NCBI GenBank assembly: GCA_900538465.1
Contig: UPXV01000005.1
Coordinates: forward strand, 21,927-85,926
Direction: 5' to 3'
DNA: 64,000 nucleotides
DNA from: an uncultured Erysipelotrichaceae bacterium
GTDB taxonomy: Bacteria > Bacillota_I > Bacilli_A > Erysipelotrichales > Coprobacillaceae
In this document: positions 43,353 through 52,475 of the stretch, in pieces
Position numbering within the stretch: position 1 is the stretch's first letter
How the letters are laid out: every line of letters starts with the position of its first letter
Notes under the pieces: model-generated
Seen by the model: the letters and a program-made list of their open reading frames with translations, nothing else
Told to the model about the DNA's origin: nothing
Database searches by the model: none
Position numbers and translations under genes: made by a program

Positions 43353-44126
43353 ATGAATAAAAAATATTTTTTCTTTGATATTGATGGAACACTCACAAAT
43401 AAAGAAACAGGAGAACTTATTTTAAGTGCAAAAAAAACAATTCAAAAACTTCAGGAGAATGGACACTTTGTTTGTATCGCAACAGGAAGAGCTTACTATA
43501 AAACAAAAGAATTTGCAAAAAATGCAGGTATTCATCATATTGTCAGCAATGGTGGGGCAGCCTTAACAATTCATGATGAACTGATTGAAAATAGACCATT
43601 AGATCATCAAAAAGCAGTTGCCTTATGTCAAGAAGCTAAAGAAAAAGGATTTGGTGTTTTAATCACACCCAATGATAGTATCGATGTCATAATGACAGAT
43701 GAAACTTTTATCAATCAGGTTGGTTATCGTCAAGAGCCAACACGTTATTTCTTACAACGTTCACTACAATATCAAGATATTCCAGAAATCTATAAAATTT
43801 ATATTGCGATTTCAAAAGAAGATGAAAATAAATTAACTTTAAAAGAGACTTTAGGACATATACGTTTTGCGAATGAATATTTGACTTATCAACATGATGA
43901 AAAAGATCAAGGAATTATCAAAATGGTAGAAAAAGTAGGTGGACAAATAGAAGATGTTGTTGTTTTTGGTGATGATTATAACGATCTGGTAATGTTTCAT
44001 TCTCAATGGACATCTATTGCTATGGGAAATGCTTGTGATGAATTAAAAGCCAAAGCTGATTTTGTAACAAAGACAAATGTAGAAGATGGCATTCAATATG
44101 CTTGCCAATATTTTGGATGGATTTAA
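43353..44126 (+). CDS. Cof-type HAD phosphatase
   Basis: This 257-residue protein has motif I FFDIDGTLT, motif II ATGRAYY, and motif IV FGDDYNDLVMF. The cap domain is of the IIB type. The substrate is unknown. AAAGGATGG lies before the ATG. It is more related in layout to the proteins at 46191 and 22941 than to other genes here. Confidence 0.9.
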   Translation: MNKKYFFFDIDGTLTNKETGELILSAKKTIQKLQENGHFVCIATGRAYYKTKEFAKNAGIHHIVSNGGAALTIHDELIENRPLDHQKAVALCQEAKEKGFGVLITPNDSIDVIMTDETFINQVGYRQEPTRYFLQRSLQYQDIPEIYKIYIAISKEDENKLTLKETLGHIRFANEYLTYQHDEKDQGIIKMVEKVGGQIEDVVVFGDDYNDLVMFHSQWTSIAMGNACDELKAKADFVTKTNVEDGIQYACQYFGWI

Positions 44127-44164
44127 CCATCTTTTTCTTTTTATGTAAACACTTACATTTTATG

Positions 44165-44215
44165 TTGACAAAATGTAGTATGCGACATATACTTAATATG
44201 TAGTATACAACATAT
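44165..44215 (+). promoter_or_regulatory. Promoter with two tandem palindromic operators
   Basis: TTGACA (44165-44170), 17 bases and TATACT (44188-44193) form a near-ideal promoter. One operator (44173-44190, ATGTAGTATGCGACATAT) fills the spacer. A second (44196-44215, ATATGTAGTATACAACATAT) covers the start point. Both share ATGTnGTATnC with ACAT arms. This is a repressor layout; no regulator gene lies beside it. Confidence 0.7.
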
Positions 44216-44229
44216 TAAGGAGGAATTGT

Positions 44230-44736
44230 ATGAAAAAGCATCAGTATAGTCAACATAATTTAAAAACAGTAGGGATGGTTCTTGGAATTTTTCTTGTTAT
44301 TTTTGTGATTGTTATTGGATTAACAGGTGAACAGTATAAAAAATACTTAAATAAGGATGAATATCCAAATTGTATGAAAGTAGAAGAATTTGATGTGGGA
44401 GAAAATGATGATGGATGTCTTCGTCATACAAAAACTTTAACACCCGATTATCAACAAGTTTATTCTTTGAGTTTTGAAACTTTCTATATGGATAATCAAG
44501 AAAATGCCGAGAGGAAATATCAGTCATTATTAACATTTATGAAAAATGAAAAAATTCTTAATCAAAAAGAAACCATTATATCAGATTCTTCAAAAGTCAC
44601 ATATTACGAAGTCGGCGATGAAGTCTATTTTGTTGTCAAATCTGAAACGACTCTTTATATTGCTCATGGGATTCATCAAGAAATGGACAAAAAACAAAAA
44701 TGGTTTGATGTTTTACACATTAATTATCAAGTTTAA
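44230..44736 (+). CDS. Membrane-anchored protein of unknown function under a double operator
   Basis: This 168-residue protein has a short cytoplasmic N-terminus, one helix (about 14-33), then an extracellular domain with two Cys (PNCMKVEEF and DGCLRHT, perhaps a disulfide) and a beta-rich C-terminus. The TAAGGAGGA site before ATG is strong. It stands alone between its own promoter and a terminator. The tight double operator suggests it is made only under a specific stress or signal. I recognise no family. Confidence 0.6.
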   Translation: MKKHQYSQHNLKTVGMVLGIFLVIFVIVIGLTGEQYKKYLNKDEYPNCMKVEEFDVGENDDGCLRHTKTLTPDYQQVYSLSFETFYMDNQENAERKYQSLLTFMKNEKILNQKETIISDSSKVTYYEVGDEVYFVVKSETTLYIAHGIHQEMDKKQKWFDVLHINYQV

Positions 44737-44758
44737 AATTATGTATAAAATAAGTCAT

Positions 44759-44786
44759 AAGGTCAACATTTCGTTGATCTTTTTCA
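44759..44786 (+). terminator. Terminator after the 168-residue protein
   Basis: AAGGTCAAC (44759-44767) pairs with GTTGATCTT (44773-44781, one wobble), then TTTC. Confidence 0.75.
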
Positions 44787-44878
44787 AATAATAGAAATGA
44801 TATATTTATACAGTTGTATACAATTATACAAAGGTATGATATAATATAAATTAATAAAAAATTAAAGGGGTGATTGAT

Positions 44879-46213
44879 ATGGAAAATAGAATTCAAAGTT
44901 TTTTTGATAAGTCATTAAAAAACAATCAAATTGATAATGAATTATATCAAACTTATTCAGTCAAAAAAGGACTTCGTAATGAAGATGGAACAGGTGTTTT
45001 GGTTGGATTAACAAAAATATCTGATGTCGTAGGGTATAAGAAAGAAAATGGGGAAAAAGTTGATGATTATGGAAATCTTTATTATCGTGGGATCAATGTA
45101 AAAGATATTATTTATGCAAATCGTCAAGAAAATAGATATTTATTTGAAGAAGTTTGTTTTTTGATTTTATTTGGTTATTTACCAAATAAGCAAGAATTTG
45201 AAGAATTTAAAAAGATTTTAAGCGATTATTATGAATTGCCAGCTCATTATTTAGAAGCTAGTATTTTAGGCTTTCCAGCTAAAAATCTAATGAATAAATT
45301 ACAACAAGAAGTTTTGATGTTATATGGTTATGATGATGATCCAGATAACATTGATGCGAAGGAGACTTTACAAAAGGGTATTAATTTAATTGCAAAGATT
45401 CCTTCTATTGTTTGTTATACTTATCAAACAAAAGTACATTATTTTGATGAACAAAGTCTTTTTATTCATCATGTTCAAAAAGATTATAGTATTGCTGAAA
45501 CAATTTTATCTCTATTAAGAAATGATGGACAATTTTCTAAAAAAGAAGCTGAAGTTTTAGATGTGGCATTGGTTCTTCATGCTGATCATGGTGGAGGGAA
45601 CAATTCTACTTTTACCAATGTTGTGATTTCTTCAACCGGAACTGATCTTTATTCTTCAGTTGCAGGAGCGATTGGCTCTTTAAAAGGACCTCGTCATGGT
45701 GGAGCTAATTTGGCTGTAAAAAAACAAATGGAATTGGTTATTCGTGAAATTTCTTTACAAGCCAGTGATGAACAAATTTTAAATATAATCAAACGTATTT
45801 TAGATAAAGATTTTAATGATAAAAGTGGTTTGGTTTATGGAATTGGACATGCTGTCTATACATTAAGTGATCCACGTAGTGAAATCTTATCTCAAAAATG
45901 TCATGAATTAGCAGTTGAAAAGGGCCGTGAAGAAGAATATCAATTCTATTGTCGTTTTGCAAAAATTGCTATTGATGAAATCTATCGTAGAAAAGGCATT
46001 CATGTTTGTAGTAATGTTGATTTTTATAGTGGTTTGGTGTACGATATGTTAAATATCCCTAGTGATTTATATACACTTTTATTTGTCGTTGGAAGAACTG
46101 TTGGATGGATTGCTCATAATATTGAAAGTAAGCTCTATTCTAATCGTATTATTCGACCAGCTACAAAATATGTAGGAGGAATGGAAACATATGAAGACAT
46201 TGAAGAAAGATAA
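44879..46213 (+). CDS. Citrate synthase
   Basis: This 444-residue protein contains HADHGGGNNSTFTNVV (catalytic His), LKGPRHGGAN and GIGHAVYTLSDPR, and the C-terminal catalytic Asp region NVDFYSGLVYDML. It condenses oxaloacetate and acetyl-CoA; 2-methylcitrate synthase activity cannot be excluded. No aconitase or isocitrate dehydrogenase gene is nearby. ATG 44879 lies 8 bases after AAAGGGG. A -10 TATAAT (44840-44845) and a TTGTATACAA palindrome (44814-44823) precede it. Confidence 0.93.
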   Translation: MENRIQSFFDKSLKNNQIDNELYQTYSVKKGLRNEDGTGVLVGLTKISDVVGYKKENGEKVDDYGNLYYRGINVKDIIYANRQENRYLFEEVCFLILFGYLPNKQEFEEFKKILSDYYELPAHYLEASILGFPAKNLMNKLQQEVLMLYGYDDDPDNIDAKETLQKGINLIAKIPSIVCYTYQTKVHYFDEQSLFIHHVQKDYSIAETILSLLRNDGQFSKKEAEVLDVALVLHADHGGGNNSTFTNVVISSTGTDLYSSVAGAIGSLKGPRHGGANLAVKKQMELVIREISLQASDEQILNIIKRILDKDFNDKSGLVYGIGHAVYTLSDPRSEILSQKCHELAVEKGREEEYQFYCRFAKIAIDEIYRRKGIHVCSNVDFYSGLVYDMLNIPSDLYTLLFVVGRTVGWIAHNIESKLYSNRIIRPATKYVGGMETYEDIEER

Positions 46214-46985
46214 AAAAATCTTTTTCTTTGATATTGATGGAACCTTAGCAATGGGTTATCATATCCCAAAATCAACAAAAGTAGCTTTACAGAAATTAAA
46301 AGATGCAGGGCATTTGATATTTATTTGTACGGGAAGAGTTTATGAATATGCTCAAGAATATTTTGGTGCATATGTTGATGGTTTTATTACAAGTAATGGA
46401 CGTTATATTCAATATAAAGATGATGTTTTATTGGATGAACCATTGACTCAACAACAGATACGCTATTTTATAGATGTTATGCGAAAGCATGATTGTGGAT
46501 TTGGGTTCCTTGATCATCATCATGGATATTTAGAAAGTCATGATCCCAAAACTTTACAAAAAGCCATTGATCATTATTTGCCAGGGTATTATTATACTGA
46601 TTTTCAAGATGAAGATGTTCATGGATATATGTTTGATATTTATTTTCCTGATCATCAACATTTTCAAAGGATTCAAGAAGAGTTAAAAGAGACAGTTATT
46701 TTTAATGAACATTTTCCAGATTATAGTGCTGATGCAACAATTCTAGGTGTTGATAAGGGGATTGGAATTGATCGTGTTTTAGAATATTTCTCAATTGATA
46801 AAAGCAATGCTTTTGCTTTTGGGGATGGCGCAAATGATTTATGTATGTTTGCTCATGTTGGGCATCCTGTTGCTATGGGAAATGCTATTCCATTATTAAA
46901 AGAAAATGCTGAATATATCACAACAGATATTGATAAAGATGGAATTTTCCATGCTTTAAAGCATTATCAAATTATAGAAAAATAA
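46191..46985 (+). CDS. Cof-type HAD phosphatase, overlapping citrate synthase
   Basis: This 264-residue protein has motif I FFDIDGTLA, motif II CTGRVYE, and motif IV FGDGANDLCMF. TAGGAGGA lies inside the citrate synthase end, and the 23-base overlap means the two are translated from one message. The substrate is unknown. Confidence 0.9.
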   Translation: MKTLKKDKKIFFFDIDGTLAMGYHIPKSTKVALQKLKDAGHLIFICTGRVYEYAQEYFGAYVDGFITSNGRYIQYKDDVLLDEPLTQQQIRYFIDVMRKHDCGFGFLDHHHGYLESHDPKTLQKAIDHYLPGYYYTDFQDEDVHGYMFDIYFPDHQHFQRIQEELKETVIFNEHFPDYSADATILGVDKGIGIDRVLEYFSIDKSNAFAFGDGANDLCMFAHVGHPVAMGNAIPLLKENAEYITTDIDKDGIFHALKHYQIIEK

Positions 46986-47012
46986 AAAGAAGATTTCGAA
47001 AATCTTCTTTTT
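46984..47012. terminator. Bidirectional terminator between HAD and ilvE
   Basis: AAAAAGAAGATTT (46984-46996) pairs with AAATCTTCTTTTT (47000-47012). Both strands end in T runs, and the genes converge here. Confidence 0.88.
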
Positions 47013-48075
47013 ATTTAACGACTTTTGTCCAATTGTATTTATCTTCTAAACGACCCCATTGAATACCAGTAAGAGTATCATATAATTTTTGTGTTAATTC
47101 TCCCGTTGTAAATTGATGAATTGTTACTTTTTCATTCTTATAACATAATTCACCAATTGGTGAAATAACAGCTGCTGTTCCAGTACCCCATGCTTCTTTT
47201 AATGCACCACTGCGTGCAGCTTCCATTAATTCATCAATACTTAAATCACGTTCTTCAACTTTGTATCCCCAATCTTTAAGAATGTGAATGATAGAATCTC
47301 TTGTGACACCAGGTAAAACAGATCCCTCTAAGGCTGCAGTAACAACTGTATCATTAATTAAGAACATAACATTCATTGTTCCAACTTCTTCAACATATTT
47401 TCGATGAACACCATCTAACCAAAGCACTTGGGTATATCCGTTTTGTTCTGCTTTGACTTGAGCAGCAATACTTGCAGCATAATTTCCACCACATTTTGTA
47501 AAACCAGTTCCACCTTTTACAGCTCTTACATATTCATCTTCAACCCAAATTTTTACAGGATTGACACCTTCAGGATAGTAATTTCCTACAGGTGAAAGAA
47601 TAATAATGAATTTATAACTATTTGCTGGATGAACACCAACACCTGGTTCAGTTGCAAATGTAAATGGTCGAATATATAAAGATGTTCCTGGAGCAGTTGG
47701 AATCCAATCTTGTTCATATTTCACAATTGCTTCAACTGCTTCAACAAACATATCTTCAGGCAATTCAGCCATACAAATACGTTTATTAGAATTGATCATT
47801 CTTCGTGCGTTCATTTCTGGTCTAAATAACATAATGTCACCATTTGGACTTTTATAAGCTTTTAAACCTTCAAAAGTTTCTTGGGCATAATGTAAAACCA
47901 TTGTTGCAGGGTCCATAGCAATCGGACCATAAGGAACAATACGTGCATCATGCCATCCTTGATCTTTATCCCAATCAATCATAAACATATGATCAGTAAA
48001 GTATTTTCCAAAACCAAGTTGATTTTGATCTGGTTTTTGTTTCAATGTTTTTGCTCTTTCAATTTTTATTTCCAT
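47011..48075 (-). CDS. ilvE: Branched-chain amino acid aminotransferase
   Basis: This 354-residue class IV PLP enzyme contains GLKAYKSPNGDIMLFRPEMN, the Lys region GGTGFTKCGGNYAAS, EVGTMNVMF and LPGVTRDSI. It makes or breaks Leu, Ile and Val. It is the long form (BCAT of the eukaryote/Firmicutes type). No T-box fits in the 125 bases before it. It is divergent from the PTS IIB gene. Confidence 0.95.
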   Translation of the reverse strand: MEIKIERAKTLKQKPDQNQLGFGKYFTDHMFMIDWDKDQGWHDARIVPYGPIAMDPATMVLHYAQETFEGLKAYKSPNGDIMLFRPEMNARRMINSNKRICMAELPEDMFVEAVEAIVKYEQDWIPTAPGTSLYIRPFTFATEPGVGVHPANSYKFIIILSPVGNYYPEGVNPVKIWVEDEYVRAVKGGTGFTKCGGNYAASIAAQVKAEQNGYTQVLWLDGVHRKYVEEVGTMNVMFLINDTVVTAALEGSVLPGVTRDSIIHILKDWGYKVEERDLSIDELMEAARSGALKEAWGTGTAAVISPIGELCYKNEKVTIHQFTTGELTQKLYDTLTGIQWGRLEDKYNWTKVVK

Positions 48076-48200
48076 AAAAAATTTCCCCCTTTGTAATTAA
48101 TGCAATTATACTCTTTTTTAAAACTCTTCTCAATATATTTTTTGCATATTGATAAAAAATAGTATAAAATTAAGGAATAAGATAAAAAAGAGGTGTAAAA

Positions 48201-48608
48201 ATGTTAAAAATACTTTTATGTTGTGGTGGAGGCTTTTCATCAAGCTATGTTAGTGAAAGAATGAAAAAAGAAATCAAAGAGTACCATTTGGAAAATGAAG
48301 TCATGATGGAATTTTCACCGTTTTCTTTGGTGCTTGAAAAAATGGATGATTTTGACATTATTGTTTGTTGTCCACATCTTAATATTTATGTGAAACAATT
48401 GTTAGAAAAGACAGAGTTATCTCTGCCTATTTATATTTTACCACCAAGGATGTATGGAAAAATGGAGATTCAAGAAATTTATCAAGATGCTATGGATATT
48501 ATTGAAATATATCATAAAACACATCTTAATCCTGTTCATTTTCCTGGTGAAGATAATGTTTTAAGGATTCAAAGACAAAAGTCATATCGACATTCTCAAA
48601 AGATTTAA
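48201..48608 (+). CDS. Orphan PTS IIB-like protein (lactose/cellobiose type)
   Basis: This 135-residue protein opens with MLKILLCCGGGFSSSYVSERM; the Cys in the loop before SSS is the phosphorylation site of the lactose/cellobiose IIB fold. The remainder fits the alternating beta-alpha pattern. No IIA or IIC gene lies nearby, so it may serve a distant permease or a regulatory role. AGAGGTG precedes the ATG. Confidence 0.75.
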   Translation: MLKILLCCGGGFSSSYVSERMKKEIKEYHLENEVMMEFSPFSLVLEKMDDFDIIVCCPHLNIYVKQLLEKTELSLPIYILPPRMYGKMEIQEIYQDAMDIIEIYHKTHLNPVHFPGEDNVLRIQRQKSYRHSQKI

Positions 48609-48665
48609 AAAATACCAAATTTTTGAATAATTATTTGTTTTATCAACAAAATCCCTTATAATTTC

Positions 48666-48694
48666 TTGAAACAGTTGAAAAATTCCTTTATAAT
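48666..48694 (+). promoter_or_regulatory. Promoter of the 5-oxoproline operon
   Basis: TTGAAA (48666-48671), 17 bases, TATAAT (48689-48694), about 30 bases before the DUF969 gene. Confidence 0.75.
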
Positions 48695-48727
48695 ACATAG
48701 GTCTATATAAAAGAAAGGAGAATGACA

Positions 48728-49405
48728 ATGGAATACATTACATTAATAGGTATTTTAATCATTGTTGTAGGTTTTGCACTTAAACTAGATGTTTTAGCAG
48801 TTGTTATTGTGTCTGGAATTGTGACAGGACTTGTTGCAGGGATTGATTTTGTGGAAATTTTAAGAATCTTAGGTGAATCATTTGTGAGTAACCGATTGAT
48901 GTCTATTTTCTTAATTATTTTCCCTGTTATTGCAATTATCGAAAGATATGGTTTGAAAGAAAGAGCAGCTTTTTTAATTGGAAAAATTAAAAATGCTTCT
49001 GCTGGTAAAGTTCTTTCATTATACATGGTTGTTCGTTCAGCTGCATCAGCATTGAATGTCAGAATTGGTGGGCATGTTCAATTTGTTAGACCATTGATTT
49101 TACCAATGAGTGAAGCTGCTGGTGAAACTGCAAAACATGAACAGTTAACAGAAAGTGAAGATGAGGAATTAAAAGGATTGTCTGCAGCAGTTGAAAACTA
49201 TGGAAATTTCTTTGCTCAAAATGTTTTCCCAGCTTCAAGTGGAGTTGTTTTGATTCAAGGAACTTTAGTTGGACTTGGTTATAAAGATGTGACTTTATCA
49301 ATGATTTCTTCATCAGCAATTTATATTGCGTTGATTGCTGTAGTTTTAACAATTGTTCAAGTTTTATACTATGATAAAAAATTAAAAAAGGGAGGTAATC
49401 AATAA
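48728..49405 (+). CDS. 5-oxoproline transporter, DUF969 family subunit
   Basis: This 225-residue protein has about five helices and a polar loop (VRSAASALNVRIGGHVQFVRPLI, given in part). DUF969 and DUF979 proteins are paired and widely found with pcp or 5-oxoprolinase genes, hence the transporter name. ATG 48728 is 7 bases after AAAGGAG; the ATG at 48722 is too close. It is the first gene of a four-gene operon. Confidence 0.85.
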   Translation: MEYITLIGILIIVVGFALKLDVLAVVIVSGIVTGLVAGIDFVEILRILGESFVSNRLMSIFLIIFPVIAIIERYGLKERAAFLIGKIKNASAGKVLSLYMVVRSAASALNVRIGGHVQFVRPLILPMSEAAGETAKHEQLTESEDEELKGLSAAVENYGNFFAQNVFPASSGVVLIQGTLVGLGYKDVTLSMISSSAIYIALIAVVLTIVQVLYYDKKLKKGGNQ

Positions 49406-50364
49406 TGGTTGATTTTTTAAGTGTCTATCTTCCTGAATTTTTCTATGTTCTATGTGGATTGGTGAGTTTTGATACAGCTATTCGTGCTACAAAAAATAAA
49501 GAAGCACGTATAGGAACTGCATTATTTTGGAGTTTATTGGGTATTATATTTATGTTTGGAAAATTAATTCCATCTGTTGTGACTGGTGGATTACTTGTTG
49601 TTATGGGATGCTTAACTGCAACGAAACAAGTGAGAATGGGTCAATTTGTTGAATCGACTCCAGAATTCCGTCAAAAGGCTAGTGAAAGAGTTGGAAATAA
49701 AATTTTTATTCCAGCTGTTTCTATTGGAATTATGGCTTTCTTGTTATCTTTTGTAAAATATAATACTGAAGTTGAGGGTGTTATCAAGTCAAAAGCGTTA
49801 GATGGTGCGGTTATGACTGGAACTGCTTGTGTTGTGGCTTTGATTTTGGCAGTTGTGATTTGTAAGCCAAAGGTTTCTGAAACTAGATCTGATACTTCAC
49901 GTTTATTAATGCAAGTGGGAGCATCTTGTTTATTACCACAATTATTAGGTGCTTTAGGAGAAGTCTTTAAAGCAGCAGGTGTTGGTGAAGTGATTTCAAA
50001 AATTATTTCTAGTGTTGTTCCTTCAGGAAATATTGTCATTGGTGTTATTGTTTATGTTTTAGGAATGGTTATTTTTACAATGATTATGGGAAATGCTTTT
50101 GCTGCATTTACTGTTATTACAATTGGTATTGGATATCCATTTGTTATTGCTCAAGGTGGAAATCCTGCTGTAATTGGTGCTTTAGGTATGACAGCTGGAT
50201 ATTGTGGAACTTTGATGACACCTATGGCAGCCAATTTCAATATCGTTCCTTGTGCTGTCTTGGAGACGAAAGATCAAAAATGGACAGTTATTAAAGCACA
50301 ATTACCAATGGCATTGGTAATGATTGTGGTTCATGTGATTTTAATGTTAGTATTAGGATTTTAA
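49405..50364 (+). CDS. 5-oxoproline transporter, DUF979 family subunit
   Basis: This 319-residue protein has about nine helices, with the conserved AFTVITIGIGYPFVIAQGG and MTAGYCGTLMTPMAANFNI. It shares one base with the DUF969 stop, and the two are presumed to form one permease. Its role follows from the pcp and GGCT-like genes downstream. Confidence 0.87.
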   Translation: MVDFLSVYLPEFFYVLCGLVSFDTAIRATKNKEARIGTALFWSLLGIIFMFGKLIPSVVTGGLLVVMGCLTATKQVRMGQFVESTPEFRQKASERVGNKIFIPAVSIGIMAFLLSFVKYNTEVEGVIKSKALDGAVMTGTACVVALILAVVICKPKVSETRSDTSRLLMQVGASCLLPQLLGALGEVFKAAGVGEVISKIISSVVPSGNIVIGVIVYVLGMVIFTMIMGNAFAAFTVITIGIGYPFVIAQGGNPAVIGALGMTAGYCGTLMTPMAANFNIVPCAVLETKDQKWTVIKAQLPMALVMIVVHVILMLVLGF

Positions 50365-50375
50365 GGAGACTAAGT

Positions 50376-51017
50376 ATGAAAATATTAGTAACAGGATTTG
50401 ATCCTTTTGGAGGAGAAAAAATTAATCCGGCAATTGAATCAGTAAAAAAATTACCAGACACAATTGCTGGTGCTCAAATTATTAAATTAGAAATTCCTAC
50501 TGTTTGTCATCGTTCATTAGAAGTTATTGATCAAGCAATTCAAGAACATAATCCAGATGTTGTTTTATCAATTGGACAAGCAGGGGGAAGAACTGATATT
50601 ACAGTCGAAAGAGTGGGTATCAATGTGGATGATTGTCGTATCCCTGATAATGCCGGTCAACAAATTATTGACGAACCAGTATTTGCAGATGGACCAGCGG
50701 CTTATTTTGTGAATTTACCAATTAAAGCCATGGTTGCACGTATTCAGGAACATCATATTCCTGCATCTGTATCAAATAGTGCTGGAACATTTGTATGTAA
50801 CCATGTGACTTATGGTGTTCGTCATATTATTGAAACAAAATATCCGGGAAAAAGAAGTGGATTTATTCATATTCCATTTTTACCACAACAAGTCATTGAT
50901 AAAAAGAATATGCCAAGTATGAACTTAGAGACAATTGTAGAAGCTTTAACTGCGGCTATTGAAGCAATTGTCGATACAAAAGAAGATCTTAAAGTGACTG
51001 GCGGTGCAACACATTAA
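50376..51017 (+). CDS. pcp: Pyroglutamyl-peptidase I
   Basis: This 213-residue C15 peptidase has MKILVTGFDPFGGEKINPA, the catalytic Glu in SIGQAGGRTDITVER, Cys in SNSAGTFVCNHVTYG and His in GFIHIPFLP. It removes N-terminal 5-oxoproline from peptides. It sits 11 bases after the DUF979 gene, and the next start lies on its stop. Confidence 0.96.
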   Translation: MKILVTGFDPFGGEKINPAIESVKKLPDTIAGAQIIKLEIPTVCHRSLEVIDQAIQEHNPDVVLSIGQAGGRTDITVERVGINVDDCRIPDNAGQQIIDEPVFADGPAAYFVNLPIKAMVARIQEHHIPASVSNSAGTFVCNHVTYGVRHIIETKYPGKRSGFIHIPFLPQQVIDKKNMPSMNLETIVEALTAAIEAIVDTKEDLKVTGGATH

Positions 51018-51481
51018 TGAAACAAAAGATTTTTGTTTATGGAACTTTAAGAAAAGGTATGTATAATTATGATATTTATCTTAGAGATGAAGATTCATTT
51101 CGTCGCTATGGTTATATCAAAGGAAGTTTGATGACTTTAAAAGACAAAACTTATCCTGCTTTTTTACAGGAAGGGCATGATATGATTCTTGGTGAAATTC
51201 ATGAAGTGAATGAAAAAACTGTTCAAATGATTGATGAGCTTGAAGAGTATTATGGAGAAGGAAATATTGACAATTTCTATAATAAAGAGATTTGTGATAT
51301 TTATGATGAAAATGGTCAAGTTATTGATCATTTGCCTGTGTATGTTTTTAATATGTCTAATCGTTGTTATTTTTCTTTAATAGAAGATCATATTGAAACA
51401 AATGATTATGTCAAATATATACAACAAAAGAAAGAAGGAAAAAAGAGTTTGCTCGACTTCGAAATTATCGAAGAAGAGTAA
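51017..51481 (+). CDS. Gamma-glutamylcyclotransferase-like protein
   Basis: This 154-residue AIG2/GGCT-fold protein begins KIFVYGTLRKGMYNY (the substrate-binding YGTLR motif) and has the catalytic-type Glu in IDELEEYYGEG. GGCT enzymes release 5-oxoproline from gamma-glutamyl peptides, which fits the operon with pcp and the DUF969/979 permease. The ATG overlaps the pcp stop. Confidence 0.85.
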   Translation: MKQKIFVYGTLRKGMYNYDIYLRDEDSFRRYGYIKGSLMTLKDKTYPAFLQEGHDMILGEIHEVNEKTVQMIDELEEYYGEGNIDNFYNKEICDIYDENGQVIDHLPVYVFNMSNRCYFSLIEDHIETNDYVKYIQQKKEGKKSLLDFEIIEEE

Positions 51482-51489
51482 ACTCTTTT
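51441..51489. terminator. Bidirectional terminator after the 5-oxoproline operon
   Basis: AAAAGAGTTT (51441-51450) pairs with AAACTCTTTT (51480-51489) with a second stem (CTTCGA.../...TCGAAG) inside. The left arm is coding for the last GGCT residues. It also serves the convergent hydrolase. Confidence 0.75.
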
Positions 51490-51491
51490 CT

Positions 51492-52013
51492 TTATTCAAT
51501 GATTTCAATTTGCATTGATTTCATAACATCAATACTTTCCTGATGAACTTTTTCATCAGCGCTTGCTGTTCCTTTTAAATCAACACGAATAGGTGTATCA
51601 GGTTGAGCAGCTTTTGCCATAATCGCATTAGAAAGTACACAAATATGAGAAACAACACCAACAAAGGTAATATCTTCATATTCTTTGTTTTCCAAGTAAT
51701 AAGCCAAATCCAATGAAGGGAAGGTAGGCTTTTTAAAACATAGACAATCTTGTAATAATTCCCCAACTTTGCCATATAACTCCCAACCTTCAGTATGTTC
51801 GATACAATGTTCAACTGGTAAGTTCTTTCCCTCATATGTTTCTAAATAATTTTCAGTATGTGTATCCATTGTATAAACAATTTCATCACCGTTCATATGA
51901 TATTCCTTAATCAAATTTACAATGTGTTCTTCTAAAGTTTTGGCTTTTTCAAAACCTAAGCTACCAGATACAAAATCATTTTGAAAATCTACGACAACTA
52001 ATAATCTTTTCAT
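51492..52013 (-). CDS. Cysteine hydrolase, nicotinamidase/isochorismatase family
   Basis: This 173-residue protein has catalytic Asp in LLVVVDFQNDFVSGSLG, Lys in FKKPTFPS and Cys in GVVSHICVLSNA. The metal-site residues DTH (YTMDTHTENY) point to nicotinamidase, which would feed nicotinate to PncB (29369); isochorismatase activity is unlikely without a siderophore locus. The start was placed at MKRLL (GGGGTGA upstream) rather than 18 codons earlier. Confidence 0.85.
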   Translation of the reverse strand: MKRLLVVVDFQNDFVSGSLGFEKAKTLEEHIVNLIKEYHMNGDEIVYTMDTHTENYLETYEGKNLPVEHCIEHTEGWELYGKVGELLQDCLCFKKPTFPSLDLAYYLENKEYEDITFVGVVSHICVLSNAIMAKAAQPDTPIRVDLKGTASADEKVHQESIDVMKSMQIEIIE

Positions 52014-52051
52014 ATATTTCACCCCGTTTTTATATATTTTACCAAAATTGG

Positions 52052-52109
52052 TTGACTTGTCAATCAATTCATTATATAATCATATCAACATATGAATAAT
52101 TGTTCATAT
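52052..52109 (+). promoter_or_regulatory. Promoter and ArsR-type operator of the metal efflux operon
   Basis: TTGACT (52052-52057), 17 bases, TATAAT (52075-52080). A palindrome with 7-base arms, ATATGAA (52090-52096) and TTCATAT (52103-52109), follows at the start point. Its TGAA-N6-TTCA centre is the form bound by CzrA/SmtB-like repressors. Confidence 0.8.
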
Positions 52110-52126
52110 ATAAAGGAGGAATGAAC

Positions 52127-52465
52127 ATGGAAAAACCAACAATCGTGAATCAGGAGGCTGTTGATCTTGTAACAAAATCATTGCCTGATGAAGAAATTCT
52201 TTATGATGTTGCTGAGTTGTTTAAAGTGTTTGGGGATTCAACACGTATTAAAATTATATGTGCTTTATTTGAATCAGAAATGTGTGTTTATGATTTAGCA
52301 GCAACTTTACAAATGACACAATCAGCTATTTCACATCAATTAAGAATTTTAAAAAATGCCAATTTGGTTAAGTTTAGAAGAGATGGAAAGATGATTTATT
52401 ATTCTTTGGATGATGAACATGTTCAACAAATCTTTGATGCAGGGTATAAGCATGTGATCGAGTAG
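52127..52465 (+). CDS. ArsR/SmtB-family metal-responsive repressor (CzrA-like)
   Basis: This 112-residue winged-helix protein contains VFGDSTRIKIICALFE, SEMCVYDLAATLQMTQSAISHQLRIL and YYSLDDEHV. The D-x-H in SLDDEHV and the H in GYKHVIE match the alpha-5 zinc site (DxH...HxxE/H). It should release DNA when Zn(II) or a like ion binds. ATG 52127 is 7 bases after AAAGGAGG. Ten bases separate it from the efflux ATPase. Confidence 0.92.
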   Translation: MEKPTIVNQEAVDLVTKSLPDEEILYDVAELFKVFGDSTRIKIICALFESEMCVYDLAATLQMTQSAISHQLRILKNANLVKFRRDGKMIYYSLDDEHVQQIFDAGYKHVIE

Positions 52466-52475
52466 GAGGGAAATT

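Noticed and set aside
48076..48200. T-box leader for ilvE
   Set aside because: The 125-base gap is too short and lacks the T-box sequence and a terminator pair.
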